Below are positions 51,580 to 61,101 of a stretch of DNA of 64,000 nt, piece by piece. Location of the stretch: assembly GCF_001298525.1 (NCBI RefSeq), contig NZ_CP012678.1, positions 1,116,001 through 1,180,000 on the forward strand, written 5' to 3'. The translations under genes and the position numbers were made by a program. Under the pieces are notes generated by a model that did no database searches, was not told the origin of the DNA, and was given only the letters and a program-made list of their open reading frames with translations. Position 1 is the stretch's first letter. Each line of letters opens with the position of its first letter. The stretch comes from Psychrobacter urativorans (GTDB lineage Bacteria > Pseudomonadota > Gammaproteobacteria > Pseudomonadales > Moraxellaceae).

Positions 51580-52848
51580 TCAGTCGTTAGAATTGATACG
51601 CTGAATATTAACGCCCAGTGCACGCAATTTATTCTCAACGTCTTCATAGCCACGATCGATGTGATAAATGCGATCAATCAGGCTTTCGCCTTCAGCAGCA
51701 GCGGCTGCCATAACGAGTGACATCGAAGCGCGCAAATCAGTCGCCATCACGGGCGCAGCGGTAAAGCATTCAACCCCTTTTACCACCGCAGTATGACCAT
51801 CGACTTGGATAGATGCGCCTAAGCGATTCAGCTCTGGAACGTGCATATAACGATTTTCAAAGATATTCTCGATGAAAGTACTGGTGCCATCAGCTAAGCA
51901 AGAAATGGCCATTACCTGCGCTTGCATATCAGTAGGGAAGCCAGGATGCGGTTGAGTACGAATATCAACTGGTAGCGGGCGACCTTTCATTTGCGCACGA
52001 ATCCAGTCATCACCAGTCGTAATAATGGCACCCATGGCTTCAAACTTCTCAAGCACAGGAGATAATAGCAACGCAGTGGTTCTTTTGGTTAGGACATCAC
52101 CGCGAGTCATCAACGCGCCTGCCAAATAGGAACCCGTTTCGATACGGTCAGGTACGACTGAATACTCGCAGCCATGTAGACGCTCAACGCCTTCAATGGT
52201 CATGGTAGCTGTACCAATACCACTGATTTTAGCACCCATGGCGACCAGCATATTAGCTAAATCAACCACTTCTGGCTCAAGCGCACAGTTGCCTAAAATA
52301 GTTGTTCCTTTGGCTAAAGTTGCTGCCATAATGACGTTTTCAGTACCGCCAACTGTAATCATATCAAAGGAAAAATGACAACCGATCAGCTTACCACCTT
52401 TAGGCGCTTTGGCTTTTACGTAGCCATTTTCTACCGTAATCTCAGCACCCATCGCCTCAAAAGCTTTTAGATGTTGATCGACTGGGCGCGAACCAATAGC
52501 ACAACCACCCGGCAAGGATACTTCCGCCTCACCAAAACGCGCCAGTAATGGACCCAATACTAAAATCGAGGCACGCATGGTCTTGACTAAGTCATACGGT
52601 GCATAAAAATTATCAATATTCTTAGTGTCGCAAGTGACCGTATCATCTTGCTTTTGAATGGCGATACCCAAGCCACCAATCAGCTTAATCAACGTGCGCA
52701 CATCTTGTAGCGATGGTACGTTATGCAGGGTCGTTGGGGTCTCAGCCAATATCATAGCGGCAAGTAACGGCAACGCGGCATTTTTAGCGCCTGAGATGGT
52801 GACTTCCCCTGCAATACGACTACTACCGGTGATTAAAAATTGATCCAT
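51580..52848 (-). CDS. murA: UDP-N-acetylglucosamine 1-carboxyvinyltransferase
   Basis: 422 residues. It transfers enolpyruvate from PEP to UDP-GlcNAc, the first committed step of peptidoglycan synthesis. The catalytic Cys116 is in [11 protein letters not shown], so fosfomycin sensitivity is expected at the target level. [10 protein letters not shown] and the C-terminal [12 protein letters not shown] are also visible. It follows ibaG and precedes hisG, an order shared with Pseudomonas. Confidence 0.97.
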   Translation of the reverse strand: MDQFLITGSSRIAGEVTISGAKNAALPLLAAMILAETPTTLHNVPSLQDVRTLIKLIGGLGIAIQKQDDTVTCDTKNIDNFYAPYDLVKTMRASILVLGPLLARFGEAEVSLPGGCAIGSRPVDQHLKAFEAMGAEITVENGYVKAKAPKGGKLIGCHFSFDMITVGGTENVIMAATLAKGTTILGNCALEPEVVDLANMLVAMGAKISGIGTATMTIEGVERLHGCEYSVVPDRIETGSYLAGALMTRGDVLTKRTTALLLSPVLEKFEAMGAIITTGDDWIRAQMKGRPLPVDIRTQPHPGFPTDMQAQVMAISCLADGTSTFIENIFENRYMHVPELNRLGASIQVDGHTAVVKGVECFTAAPVMATDLRASMSLVMAAAAAEGESLIDRIYHIDRGYEDVENKLRALGVNIQRINSND

Positions 52849-52985
52849 AAAGGTGACTGCCTAGCTGTAAGTGTGAAAATGAGGGCGTATGAAAATAACC
52901 ATTAAAATAGCGAGCTTAAATACTCGCCTGATAAAAAGTTAGCAGCATGAAAATTAAAACATTAAAACATGAGAGCAATAAAAAA

Positions 52986-53237
52986 CTAGCCTTGCGATTG
53001 AACTTCCCACTCAGCTGGCGTTAATGCCTGAATATTTAGCGCATGGATATCGCCACTAGCAATCTTATCGTTTACGAGCGCATAAATCGCTTGCTGGCGC
53101 TGAACGGCACGTTTACCTTCAAAGCTGGCATCGACCACGCGCACATCAAATTTATTACCTTGATTGGCGGCTTGAATAAAAGCGGCTGGGTAATGCTGCT
53201 GTAAAAATGCAATTAAATCGTCAGCGTTCATGCTCAT
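52986..53237 (-). CDS. ibaG: BolA-family protein IbaG
   Basis: 83 residues, full length for the family. The core FDVRVVDASFEGKRAVQRQQAIYALVND (split over about 25-52) and IHALNIQALTPAEW match IbaG/YrbA more than BolA, and the place next to murA is the same as in E. coli. BolA-like proteins bind monothiol glutaredoxins through shared Fe-S clusters. Confidence 0.88.
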   Translation of the reverse strand: MSMNADDLIAFLQQHYPAAFIQAANQGNKFDVRVVDASFEGKRAVQRQQAIYALVNDKIASGDIHALNIQALTPAEWEVQSQG

Positions 53238-53388
53238 AAAATATCCTGTTTTATCTTTAAAATAAGGTTTGGCTGTAATAGGGCGTCATTATAACAAGAG
53301 TTTGATTATCTTACAGTACTGTCTGCTAATATCCGCCTACGCTTTTAGCAGTTAAAAGCACTGATGGTAAGGCACAGCGTTTAGCGAT

Positions 53389-53444
53389 GCTTTTGAGACA
53401 TCGCTTTCGTGACATCGCTTTTGAGATATTGCTTTTGAGATATC
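53389..53444. repeat. Four tandem copies of a 14-nt unit
   Basis: Units at 53389-53402, 53403-53416, 53417-53430 and 53431-53444 with consensus GCTTTTGAGAYATC; copies differ at one to three positions. The array ends at the stop codon of the minus-strand hydrolase gene. Confidence 0.88.
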
Positions 53445-54402
53445 AATTAAGCGTTTTATCTAAATACTGCAATACTTGCGCGCGTACATCATTGATCCAA
53501 CGCAGTGGCGACGCCATCGCACCAATACTGGTCGCATGACTGGCACCTTTAATCACACCCGTTTCTACTGACGCGCCATAGTCTTGTAAAGCTTGCGTCA
53601 TATTAATGGTGTTTTGGGCATAAACGATTTTATCGTTTTCAGCGGTCAATAATAAATAAGGCGGCTGCTGCCCTTTAATACGTCTATCTGGCATGATTTC
53701 ATCGGGAGTCGCGTCTTTAGGGAACGCTGTCGCGCTGCTAAATTTACGAAAATCATAACTATAAGGACCCGCGATACCGACTACGGCGCGAATGTCACTA
53801 GGCTTCATACCATAAGGCGCTAAAAAGGCTTCGTTTGACACGGCGGCTACGGCATTAAACGCGCCAGCCGAGTGCCCAACTACGGCTAAACGTTGCGGAT
53901 TAGCATGAAAACGCGCTGCATTATCATAGCTCCACGCAATAGCTTGTGCGGTATCTTGAACATAATCAGGATAAACGTGCTCAGGCGCTTTACGATAATT
54001 AATCACTGCCGTCACATAGCCCGCTTGGGCAAAACTTTGTCCAACAAAGGCATAATCTTCTTTACTGCCATTTTCCCACGAACCGCCATAAACGAACACC
54101 ACCATCGGGTAGTCATTACTGCTATTTTTCTGGTTCTGCTGGCTCTGCATGGCTTGTACCAATGGCTTTGGGTAATACATATCCAAATCTTGTAACGGTT
54201 CGTCGCCATATAAGATATTTTTACTGACCCCAACGCCCCCACTTGAACTCAAGCTATTCACCACACTTAAGGCTGATAATGCCTGCGCTTGTTGCGAAGC
54301 AAGAACCATACCGCCTATGGCTATCGCAGCAGTAACTAGGTTACGGGCACGCGTTTTATCGTTGAGGGAAAGTTTTTTTTCTGCTCCATTCATACCTTTC
54401 AT
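53443..54402 (-). CDS. Secreted alpha/beta hydrolase (esterase-like)
   Basis: 319 residues. A probable signal segment (about 20-42, ending near AQA) suggests export. The alpha/beta hydrolase core has the oxyanion motif YGGSWENG (about 105-112), the nucleophile elbow GHSAG with Ser178, an acid in AENDK and a histidine in KGASHATS near the C-terminus. This resembles carboxylesterase/kynurenine formamidase-type hydrolases; the substrate is unknown. A second in-frame Met is at residue 4. The gene stands alone. Confidence 0.8.
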   Translation of the reverse strand: MKGMNGAEKKLSLNDKTRARNLVTAAIAIGGMVLASQQAQALSALSVVNSLSSSGGVGVSKNILYGDEPLQDLDMYYPKPLVQAMQSQQNQKNSSNDYPMVVFVYGGSWENGSKEDYAFVGQSFAQAGYVTAVINYRKAPEHVYPDYVQDTAQAIAWSYDNAARFHANPQRLAVVGHSAGAFNAVAAVSNEAFLAPYGMKPSDIRAVVGIAGPYSYDFRKFSSATAFPKDATPDEIMPDRRIKGQQPPYLLLTAENDKIVYAQNTINMTQALQDYGASVETGVIKGASHATSIGAMASPLRWINDVRAQVLQYLDKTLN

Positions 54403-54666
54403 GACCCATATCCTTATTGAGTGTCAATCAGCATTTAATTTTATGCTGACAGCCTGACTATGCTATTTCTATTTTCATTCATCTTGTTATTTACCGTTAT
54501 TATCTTACGGGCTTTTATAACGTTTGACGTGTTGCTACTGTTATCTCTGTTAAGGGTTCTTGTGACTAACAGCTCTGGTGGTTAACAGCCATAACAAAAT
54601 AGAAAATAAGATAGAAATCAATAACGAAAGGTCACTACTTTTCTGAGGTTAGGTGATGGGGTGGCG

Positions 54667-55338
54667 TTATGTGGTCGCTTTGCTTTCAGACATGATATCT
54701 TCATTACTAATGGGCGCGCCTTGCTCACTTACTAAGGTGGTTAGCAATACTAACTCCGTAATACCGACGGTATTATTAGCCAGTTCAATAACCAGACTTT
54801 GTTGTGCAGGGGTCATACGTCCCATCACATAAACCACCCCATCATTGGTGACCACTTTAATCTGTGAAGTTTTTATTGCATTACTCGCCGTCACTTTTGC
54901 CAGCAGCTTGGAGCTGATATAACCATCATGGACGGTTGAGCTATAGCCTTTAGTAACGCTGACGTTCAGCTCATTATAAACGCGGCGAACGTCGGGCATC
55001 GAGCTGATGACTTTCTCGATCTGTACTTTCATCTCTTCCGTGGGTACTTCACCGGTAAGCAAGACTTCACTGTAAAAACTGTTAATACTAATGCGACTAT
55101 TTTGTTGCAGATTTTCTTGCAGTCCATAAATATTGACCTTCACGGTGTGCTCAATACTACGGTCAAGTAAGCGCTGCGGAATGGTGCGTTCGGTCACTGG
55201 GACGCCATAAGTCCCTTCGGTACTGTTGGTCAGATAGTTGGTGGCACAACCGGTACTCATGAGGCAAGCGCTGATAATAGCACCTATCATAGCGCGGCGC
55301 GGAGTGATAGAAGAAGTGAGCGAATACATCCTTGTCAT
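54667..55338 (-). CDS. dolP: BON-domain lipoprotein, DolP-like
   Basis: 223 residues. Signal peptide with lipobox STGC, then two BON domains (about 65-125 and 135-200; ISINSFYSEVLLTGEVP and IKVVTNDGVVYVMGRMTP). In E. coli DolP (YraP) binds anionic phospholipid in the outer membrane and supports envelope integrity and BAM function. It sits next to yraN and near rsmI as in E. coli, although lpoA and diaA are missing from between them here. Confidence 0.88.
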   Translation of the reverse strand: MTRMYSLTSSITPRRAMIGAIISACLMSTGCATNYLTNSTEGTYGVPVTERTIPQRLLDRSIEHTVKVNIYGLQENLQQNSRISINSFYSEVLLTGEVPTEEMKVQIEKVISSMPDVRRVYNELNVSVTKGYSSTVHDGYISSKLLAKVTASNAIKTSQIKVVTNDGVVYVMGRMTPAQQSLVIELANNTVGITELVLLTTLVSEQGAPISNEDIMSESKATT

Positions 55339-55527
55339 TATTTACCTCATAAGACAGTGTTAAATAGGGCGGGACAGCTATGGCGGTTACTTTACGCAAA
55401 TTTTATCATGGGCGGTTAGGTATTTGGTAACGGCATATTGTTAGAATCATGCAGGCGCTAATTAATAGGCTTTTTTTAATTGGTATTTTCTATTAATCGG
55501 CTTTTTCTAATTGATGGTTGTTAATGG

Positions 55528-55992
55528 CTACCATGCGCTAGCGATAAATGCGCCCTTAATCCAGTCAGGCTGGCAATCAGCTTTTAAATGCTTCGCGGGC
55601 TGAGTATTATAAGCAATCACATCAAAACGACACTCATCATTAGCATATTCAGGATACTGCTGTAAAAAATAGTGCGCAGTTTTAATGATTTTACGCTGTT
55701 TAGCAGGCGTAATACTCAAGGCAGCATCACAAAAATCTGAACGCACGCGCTGACGCACTTCAATAAAAATAAGGGTTGACCATGCCTGCCCACACTCTAG
55801 CATGACCAAATCAAGCTCGCCTACTTTAGGCTGCTGCCAATTTTGTGCAATCAGTATCAGCCCTTGTTGCTGTAAAAATTGACAAGCGTGCTGCTCAAAA
55901 TAGCCTCCTTGGCGCTGTTTAGGGGCATTTAATGCTAACGGACGATAAGAGTGGCTTTGATTAGCCTCGTTATTAGCAATAGTCTTAGACAT
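55528..55992 (-). CDS. yraN: UPF0102 family protein YraN
   Basis: 154 residues. The nuclease-like core has NWQQPKVGELDLVM and FIEVRQR, the spaced acidic residues of a PD-(D/E)XK fold, with a 30-residue polar N-terminal extension. YraN proteins are predicted endonuclease-like; the substrate is not established. It is divergent from rsmI, its usual neighbour. Confidence 0.88.
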   Translation of the reverse strand: MSKTIANNEANQSHSYRPLALNAPKQRQGGYFEQHACQFLQQQGLILIAQNWQQPKVGELDLVMLECGQAWSTLIFIEVRQRVRSDFCDAALSITPAKQRKIIKTAHYFLQQYPEYANDECRFDVIAYNTQPAKHLKADCQPDWIKGAFIASAW

Positions 55993-56212
55993 AACACAGT
56001 TTCCTATTATTTATAGATTAACAGCCGCACGGATTGTTAAGCCATCAATTATTGTTAATAAAAGGATAAATAATGAGAGAACGCGCCACAGGCAATTCAG
56101 ATTTATCATAGCACAACATGTTAAACTAGTGCCCTTTGCGCGTTTAGTGGTTGTGCTTTATTGGCTTAACCACCTGCGCTTTTATTACTGTCACTATGCC
56201 TAAGAGGTTTTA

Positions 56213-57202
56213 ATGTCTACCCCCACTACGATGCCGGCTTGTCTTTATATCGTTGCCACTCCCATTGGTAATATGCAGGATATGACACCGCGTGCGATTG
56301 ATACGCTAAAGCAAGTCGCGATTATCGCTTGTGAAGACACGCGCACTTCCGGCAGATTACTCTCTTATTTTGGCATTGATACCAAAGCCGCTAAAGATAA
56401 TACTACTGATAAAAACGCTGATAATCCTGCTAATAATACCAACAACATTGCAAATAAAAATGCTGATAGCAGTACGACTGACGACGCAGATAATAAAAAA
56501 GGTCATAATAAGTTGTGGGCATATCATGAGCACAACAGTGGCATTCAAACGCCCAAAATTATCGAGATGATTCAGCAAGGTCATTCGGTGGCATTGATTA
56601 GTGATGCCGGAACGCCATTAGTCAGTGATCCCGGTTATCAATTGGTACAAGCCGCACATGCCGCTGGTGTGACGGTGTCACCGATTGCTGGGGTGTCAGC
56701 ATCGATTGCCGCGCTATCAGTTGCCGGACTGCCCTCTGACCGTTTTAGCTTTATTGGCTTTTTACCAGCGAAAACGCATGGTCGTCAAAAACAACTCACC
56801 GCATTACAATCACGCCCTGAAACCTTGATATTTTATGAAGCGCCTCATCGTATTATTTCAAGTTTAGAGGATATGGCAGAAGTATTTGGGGCGGAGCGCG
56901 GTGTCACTTTTTGTCGTGAGTTGACCAAGACTTTTGAGACCGTGCATAAATCAACGCTAGGTGAGTTGGTTGAGTTCGTTAAAGCCGATGACAATCAGCA
57001 GCGTGGCGAGATGGTATTGGTCGTTGCAGGTAATAATATCGCGCAAGACGACGATGATATCAGTGTCCACGATACGTTATTGCAGCGCTTATTATTGGAT
57101 TTATCCGTCAAAAAAGCAGCCGCTCTCGCTGCTGATATGACGGGTGTAAAAAAGAATGCTTTATATCAGCGCTTACTTGAGTTACAAGCGACTCATGAAT
57201 AA
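56213..57202 (+). CDS. rsmI: 16S rRNA (cytidine-1402-2'-O) methyltransferase
   Basis: 329 residues (E. coli 286). It methylates the ribose of C1402 in 16S rRNA with SAM, tuning the P site. Tetrapyrrole-methylase fold: VATPIGNMQDMTPRAID, CEDTRTSGRLL, SDAGTPLVSDPG and the C-terminal RGEMVLVVAG. Residues about 57-99 are an Asn/Asp/Thr/Lys-rich low-complexity insertion between GID and LWAYHEHN, where E. coli has only a few residues. The insertion stays in frame and the catalytic parts are complete. Confidence 0.95.
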   Translation: MSTPTTMPACLYIVATPIGNMQDMTPRAIDTLKQVAIIACEDTRTSGRLLSYFGIDTKAAKDNTTDKNADNPANNTNNIANKNADSSTTDDADNKKGHNKLWAYHEHNSGIQTPKIIEMIQQGHSVALISDAGTPLVSDPGYQLVQAAHAAGVTVSPIAGVSASIAALSVAGLPSDRFSFIGFLPAKTHGRQKQLTALQSRPETLIFYEAPHRIISSLEDMAEVFGAERGVTFCRELTKTFETVHKSTLGELVEFVKADDNQQRGEMVLVVAGNNIAQDDDDISVHDTLLQRLLLDLSVKKAAALAADMTGVKKNALYQRLLELQATHE

Positions 57203-57275
57203 GTAGCACTGACAATTTTTATTATTAACGGTTTTCTGAATTTTATTCTTAATATTAAGCTAGGGGAAATAAGTC

Positions 57276-58298
57276 ATGTACGATGTGATGGCGATAGGTA
57301 ATGCGTTGGTTGACCATGAATATGTGTTAAGCGATGCGGCGTTAGAAGAGACGGATTTGACCAAAGGCAATATGACGCTGGCAGGTATTGAAGAGCAACA
57401 GCAGTTATTAGCTTATTTTCAATTGGCAAATATCAAACCGTCCAAACAAGCGGGCGGTGGCTCAGCGGCAAATACCATGTTTACTTATGCCAGCTTGGGC
57501 GGTAAGCCATTTTATGCGTGCCGTGTGGGCGATGATAAACAGGGTACTTTTTATCTGCAAGATTTGCATAATGCTGGCGTTGCGACTTCAGAAAAATCTA
57601 TTCATGCAGGCGGCGTGACTGGTTCATGTGTAGTTGCTGTGACCGACGATGGTGAACGTACCATGCAAACCTATCTGGGCACTTCAAGTGATATTACCGC
57701 TGAAAATGTCAATTTTGATGCCTTGGTGAGTGCGGATTGGTTGTATTTAGAAGGCTATTTGGCAATGTCGGAGAGCATCCAACCTGCGATGACTCAGCTG
57801 CGCCAACAAGCCGATATTCATGGCACCAAAATCGCGGTGAGCTTTGCTGACCCAGCGGTGGTGAAATTTGCCAAAGATGGCTTACTCAATATGCTCGGCA
57901 ATAAAGTCGCGGTCATTTTCTGTAATAGTGAAGAGGCACGCCTATTTACCGATAAGCAAGAATTAAAAGCCGCAGCACATGCCCTACTTGAATATTGCCA
58001 AACTGCAGTAGTCACCGATGGCGCAAATGGTGCTGTTATCGTGCAAAATCCGGTAAAAGAAGACGACGATATTATTATGCATGAGGTTGCTACGCCAGTC
58101 GTTAGCAATGTGATTGATACTAATGGCGCAGGTGACAACTATGCCGGCGCATTCTTATACGCCCTATCGCAACAATATAGTCTGCCAGAATGTGGTCAAC
58201 TTGCCAGCGCTGTATCCGCGCAAGTCATTCAGCAATTCGGTCCACGCTTAGAATCACAGCATTATCAAGACATTGCACGCCAAGTATTAACCGCTTAA
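57276..58298 (+). CDS. PfkB-family kinase (adenosine/sugar kinase)
   Basis: 340 residues with the ribokinase fold. GGGSAANTM at 60-68 is the PfkB signature 1 region, and NGAGDNYAGAF holds the catalytic Asp287 in signature 2. The closest annotation class is adenosine kinase, which phosphorylates adenosine to AMP, but other nucleosides or sugars are possible. It starts 73 nt after rsmI on the same strand with a GGGGAAA ribosome site and is followed by a strong terminator. Confidence 0.85.
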   Translation: MYDVMAIGNALVDHEYVLSDAALEETDLTKGNMTLAGIEEQQQLLAYFQLANIKPSKQAGGGSAANTMFTYASLGGKPFYACRVGDDKQGTFYLQDLHNAGVATSEKSIHAGGVTGSCVVAVTDDGERTMQTYLGTSSDITAENVNFDALVSADWLYLEGYLAMSESIQPAMTQLRQQADIHGTKIAVSFADPAVVKFAKDGLLNMLGNKVAVIFCNSEEARLFTDKQELKAAAHALLEYCQTAVVTDGANGAVIVQNPVKEDDDIIMHEVATPVVSNVIDTNGAGDNYAGAFLYALSQQYSLPECGQLASAVSAQVIQQFGPRLESQHYQDIARQVLTA

Positions 58299-58350
58299 GC
58301 AGTTAATACTCAGCAATTAAAAATTAAGCAGTTAAAAAATTATTATCAAT

Positions 58351-58383
58351 AAAAAACCCATATCAGACCGATATGGGTTTTTT
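58351..58383. terminator. Bidirectional intrinsic terminator
   Basis: Perfect 14-bp stem AAAAAACCCATATC (58351-58364) with GATATGGGTTTTTT (58370-58383), 5-nt loop. It serves the PfkB gene (+) and metY (-). Confidence 0.94.
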
Positions 58384-58417
58384 ATTGGCTGAGCTTTAAA
58401 CCAATTACTTGCTAGAA

Positions 58418-59731
58418 TTAAGCGGCTGCTAACGCTTGTTCCAAATCTGCCTTAATATCATCAATATGCTCAATACCTATCGACAAGCGCACCATATCTT
58501 CACTCACACCGGCACGTGCCAATTCTTGCTCATTTAACTGGCGATGGGTGGTGGTTGCTGGATGGCAAGCCAGTGATTTTGCATCACCGATATTGACCAA
58601 TCGGGTGAACAGCTGCAAGGCATCGATAAAACGTGCGCCTGCTTCGCGTCCACCTTTTACACCAAAGGTTAAAATCGCAGATGGCGTGCCTTTCATATAA
58701 CGCTGTGCCAACTCATAGTCAGGATGGTCAGGTAAGCCAGCATATTTTACCCATGCGACTTTTTCATGATCACGCAGATATTCAGCGACGGCTTGCGCAT
58801 TTTGCACATGACGCTCCATACGTAAGCTGAGCGTTTCCATCCCTTGCATGATACTAAAGGCGTTTAACGGACTGAGTGCCGCGCCAGTATTGCGTAATGG
58901 TGCAACGCGTGCACGCGCAATAAATGCCGCAGCGCCAATATCTTTAACAAAATTTACCCCATGATAACTAATATCAGGCGTATTCAGCAGCGGAAAACGC
59001 TCAGGATAATCGCCCCACGGGAAGCGACCACTATCCACAATCGCGCCGCCAATAGACGTGCCGGTACCACTCATATATTTGGTCAACGCATGCACCACAA
59101 TATCCGCACCAAACTCAAACGGACGACAAATCGCCGGTGTCGCCACGGTATTATCAATGACCAACGGCACACCATATTCATGAGCAATATCACTCAGCGC
59201 TTGAATATCAACAATATTACCCAGTGGATTACCGATACTTTCAGCAAAAATCATCTTGGTTTTATCGTCAATTAAATCGCGAATCGCTTCAGGATTAGTA
59301 TGGTCAAAAAAGCGTACCTCAATACCTTGGCGCGGTAACGTATGAGCGAATAAATTATACGTGCCGCCATAAAGCGTCGACACGGTGACAATATTATCGC
59401 CCATCTCACAAATAGTCTGCACAGTATAGGTAATCGCTGCCATACCGGAAGCCACGGCAAGCCCACCTATGCCGCCCTCCATTGCCGCCACACGTTCCTC
59501 AAGTACCGCATTGGTCGGATTCATAATGCGCGTATAAATATTACCTGCCACTTTCAAATCGAATAAATCTGCCGCATGCTGCGTATCGTCAAATGCATAC
59601 GAGCTGGTATGATAAATAGGTACGGCAACCGCTTTGGTCGTCGGCTCTACTGTGTATCCGGCATGTATGGCTAACGTCTCTATATGCTTGGTGTTTGTCT
59701 TAGGGTTGGCTGATTGTCCATCACTCATCAT
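58418..59731 (-). CDS. metY: O-acetylhomoserine sulfhydrylase
   Basis: 437 residues, a PLP enzyme of the Cys/Met metabolism family. The PLP lysine is Lys218 in HALTKYMSGTG; AGYTVEPTTKAVAVPIYHTSS (split around residue 40) and GVNFVKDIGAAAFIARAR favour MetY over the shorter MetB/MetZ. It makes homocysteine from O-acetylhomoserine and sulfide. AAGGA is 4 nt before the first ATG and 7 nt before the second (59728), so the latter may be the true start. Confidence 0.92.
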   Translation of the reverse strand: MMSDGQSANPKTNTKHIETLAIHAGYTVEPTTKAVAVPIYHTSSYAFDDTQHAADLFDLKVAGNIYTRIMNPTNAVLEERVAAMEGGIGGLAVASGMAAITYTVQTICEMGDNIVTVSTLYGGTYNLFAHTLPRQGIEVRFFDHTNPEAIRDLIDDKTKMIFAESIGNPLGNIVDIQALSDIAHEYGVPLVIDNTVATPAICRPFEFGADIVVHALTKYMSGTGTSIGGAIVDSGRFPWGDYPERFPLLNTPDISYHGVNFVKDIGAAAFIARARVAPLRNTGAALSPLNAFSIMQGMETLSLRMERHVQNAQAVAEYLRDHEKVAWVKYAGLPDHPDYELAQRYMKGTPSAILTFGVKGGREAGARFIDALQLFTRLVNIGDAKSLACHPATTTHRQLNEQELARAGVSEDMVRLSIGIEHIDDIKADLEQALAAA

Positions 59732-60073
59732 ATATTCCTTCTATGTTTCTAGTTATGTTTCTTAACTTTGAATACTTAGTTTTGAAAATTTAGTTTTGAA
59801 TGTTTGATATTAACTATTGGGTATCGATTATTCAATATTGCCTATAAACCATCTGTAAAAAAGTAATTACCCAAACAATAGTCATAAAAAAAAGCTGAGT
59901 TAATCATAACCCAGCTCTCTTATGAAAAGAATAGCAAAAACCCAATCTATTAATGAATAATAGTCATAAGCAGTCAGAAGTATTATCAATTAGAGATATT
60001 AGCAATCAAAAACATAATCTTGCTTCAGACATTTTTCAATCTTATTGATTACCCTTTATTCATAGTAAGCATT
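59732..60073. other. metY upstream region and nfuA downstream region
   Basis: 342 nt, no credible gene. It holds the nfuA terminator (listed separately), presumably the metY promoter, and two copies of TTAGTTTTGAA (59776-59786, 59790-59800). I could not recognise a SAM riboswitch. Confidence 0.45.
59886..59916 (-). terminator. Intrinsic terminator downstream of nfuA
   Basis: 10-position stem with one mismatch (59893-59902 with 59907-59916), 4-nt loop, followed on the minus strand by eight T. It is about 160 nt past the nfuA stop. Confidence 0.8.
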
Positions 60074-60763
60074 TTATTTATAGTAGGCATTTTCTGTGCT
60101 GCTATGATCGGTCTCATCAATCACTTGCGTAAGCTCAGGTATTTGCTGCTTTAGCTGCACTTCAACCCCTTGACGCAAGGTCATATCAACGGCTGAACAG
60201 CCTTGGCAACCGCCACCGAATTTCAATACCGCCGTCAAGCCAATGCCTTCTTCATCAATCAGCTCAAGCAATTGTACATCGCCACCATGGGCGGCTAAAC
60301 CCGGATTGATTTCGGACTGCAAGACATAGTTAATACGCTCTTCAACACTGGCATCAGCGCCCACTTTCGGCACTTTTGAGTTGGGCGCGCGGAATGTCAA
60401 CTGCCCACCGAAACGGTCTTTATTATAATCAATCACGGCATCTTCTAAGTAAGGCACTGATGATGCTTCAATAAAGGCAGAAAAGTTCTCATAGCTGAAT
60501 TTTAAATCGGCGCTATCTTCTTCACCCGGCTGGTTATAAGCCATGCAGCACTCAGCACGCGGCGTACCCGGATGCTCAACAAAGATACGCACACCGATAC
60601 CATCGGTATCTTGTTTAGATAGCAAATCTGCTAAGTAACCTTGCGCAGATTCGGTAATAGTAATGTTACTTTTGGTCGCCGTTTGCTCGGTATCTAATGC
60701 TGATTCATAATTGGTTGGCGCAGTAGTGGTTGGATTATTTTCACTCATATTGTGCTCACTCAT
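60074..60763 (-). CDS. nfuA: Fe-S biogenesis protein NfuA
   Basis: 229 residues (E. coli 191). A polar N-terminal extension of about 32 residues precedes a degenerate A-type domain (about 33-130) and the Nfu domain with CxxC at Cys186 and Cys189 ([11 protein letters not shown]). The Cys pair bridges a 4Fe-4S cluster between two monomers for delivery to client proteins. The first ATG has GAGGA 6 nt upstream; MSEHN and MSENN at the start come from a duplicated ATGAGTGA. Confidence 0.94.
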   Translation of the reverse strand: MSEHNMSENNPTTTAPTNYESALDTEQTATKSNITITESAQGYLADLLSKQDTDGIGVRIFVEHPGTPRAECCMAYNQPGEEDSADLKFSYENFSAFIEASSVPYLEDAVIDYNKDRFGGQLTFRAPNSKVPKVGADASVEERINYVLQSEINPGLAAHGGDVQLLELIDEEGIGLTAVLKFGGGCQGCSAVDMTLRQGVEVQLKQQIPELTQVIDETDHSSTENAYYK

Positions 60764-61050
60764 AAGACTTCCTCATTTATTTGGAGTAGACGTGATGACA
60801 GTCCATTTATGCTCACTATTATAACCCACTCAGCGCCTAATTCCGACCGCGCTACTGTGAATTAAAGTTATCTTCTACTTATCGCTCAGTTTGGTTTTTC
60901 TCATGACAATATTAAGGGTAATCCCTATCTTAAGGCGGCAGCGCCTATTATCAAGCACGTGGTATAAGCTATCATCGTTACGTTTAACAATTGACAATCT
61001 CCCTTCGTATCCGCCACTATCTACGAGTATTTTTTCGCGCCATAATAAAT

Positions 61051-61089
61051 AATAACGAATACGACAATAACGAATACAACAATAACGAC
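61051..61089. repeat. 15-nt tandem repeat upstream of nadM
   Basis: AATAACGAATACGAC (61051-61065), AATAACGAATACAAC (61066-61080) and a 9-nt partial third copy, ending just before the AAGGAG ribosome site. Confidence 0.8.
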
Positions 61090-61101
61090 AAAGGAGATTG
61101 C

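Noticed and set aside
53389..53444. CRISPR array
   Set aside because: Units are directly adjacent with no unique spacers; it is a simple tandem repeat.
59732..60073. SAM riboswitch upstream of metY
   Set aside because: I could not recognise any SAM riboswitch core in the AT-rich sequence; a covariance-model search would decide.
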